From positions 16,784,496 through 16,848,495 of the forward strand of contig OX438753.1 in NCBI GenBank assembly GCA_949316235.1: a stretch of 64,000 nucleotides of DNA, read 5' to 3'. A program made the position numbers and the translations under genes. The notes beneath the pieces were generated by a model. It searched no databases, was not told where the DNA came from, and saw only the letters and a list, made by a program, of their open reading frames with translations. Origin of the DNA: Oegoconia quadripuncta (lineage: Eukaryota; Arthropoda; Insecta; Lepidoptera; Autostichidae). Shown piece by piece: positions 63,766-64,000 of the stretch (position 1 is its first letter; each line of letters opens with the position of its first letter).

Positions 63766-64000
63766 ATGAGGTGAGTTAGTTGTTCAAGTTAGGTTTTTAG
63801 CAACTCTTGATTTATAAAACTGGTAGTAGAATGATATAGATTAGAATTTTATTTTATTTTATCTTTTTACTTTATATTTAAGTTATAATTTTATACGGAA
63901 TTCAATTTAATAAATATAGAAGAATACAAAGGTTAGTACAAATTGTAAAGGTATATTAAATATACCATCAAAAAAGGTTGTCACTCAGCTCTAGCACAAA
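63766..64000. other. AT-rich DNA at the window edge
   Basis: Nothing was recognised. The first coding exon of ELO gene C should lie further right. Confidence 0.4.

Noticed and set aside
61229..64000. First coding exon of ELO gene C
   Set aside because: I looked for a minus-strand ATG followed by about 18 codons and a GTAAG or GTGAG donor leaving one base, and found none. It is presumed outside the window.
1..64000. CRISPR array, operon or bacterial gene cluster
   Set aside because: There are no regularly spaced short repeats, no compact gene runs and no ribosome-binding sites. All real genes have spliceosomal introns.

Overview
The window is nuclear DNA from an insect, almost certainly a moth or butterfly (Lepidoptera). 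It is AT-rich, its genes have short exons with canonical GT-AG introns, and it is crowded with tRNA-headed SINEs, LINE 3' ends and foldback elements of types familiar from lepidopteran genomes. I see no operons, bacterial features, CRISPR arrays or free-standing tRNA or rRNA genes.

The only convincing host genes are three members of the ELO/ELOVL family, the condensing enzymes of very-long-chain fatty-acid elongation in the endoplasmic reticulum. Gene A (+) enters from the left and contributes only its last coding exon (466-768). Gene B (-) is complete in five coding exons between 12208 and 17699 and encodes 285 residues. Gene C (-) has its last four coding exons between 39409 and 60694; its start exon lies beyond position 64000. 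A and B are tail to tail; B and C are head to tail. B and C have the same exon plan (191/75/300/237 and 191/72/297/258 nt, same phases), so they are tandem duplicates. Most of the exons are absent from a plain ATG-to-stop ORF listing; I assembled them from splice sites.

The rest is transposable-element debris. There are two different non-LTR retrotransposon remnants that appear to carry a restriction-like endonuclease (6486-8205 and 58461-60440), several RTE-like and jockey/CR1-like LINE fragments, at least three tRNA-derived SINE families in many copies (some nested or fused head to head), a hAT-type MITE with a clear 8-bp target duplication, other MITEs, a degenerate transposase-like pseudogene (50811-51900) and a GC-rich tandem repeat of about 190 bp (10870-11460).

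The most unusual object is a 319-bp inverted repeat with only two mismatches and a 57-nt loop (54351-55045) inside the 15.7-kb third intron of gene C. A 78-bp inverted repeat (52901-53178) and a nearly loopless 59-bp palindrome (55471-55529) lie within 2.7 kb in the same intron. Such hairpins are candidate endogenous siRNA sources; a sequencing foldback artefact is the main alternative. The second retrotransposon has a 3' region resembling antisense 5S rRNA, and a second degenerate copy near 32236-32725 has it too.
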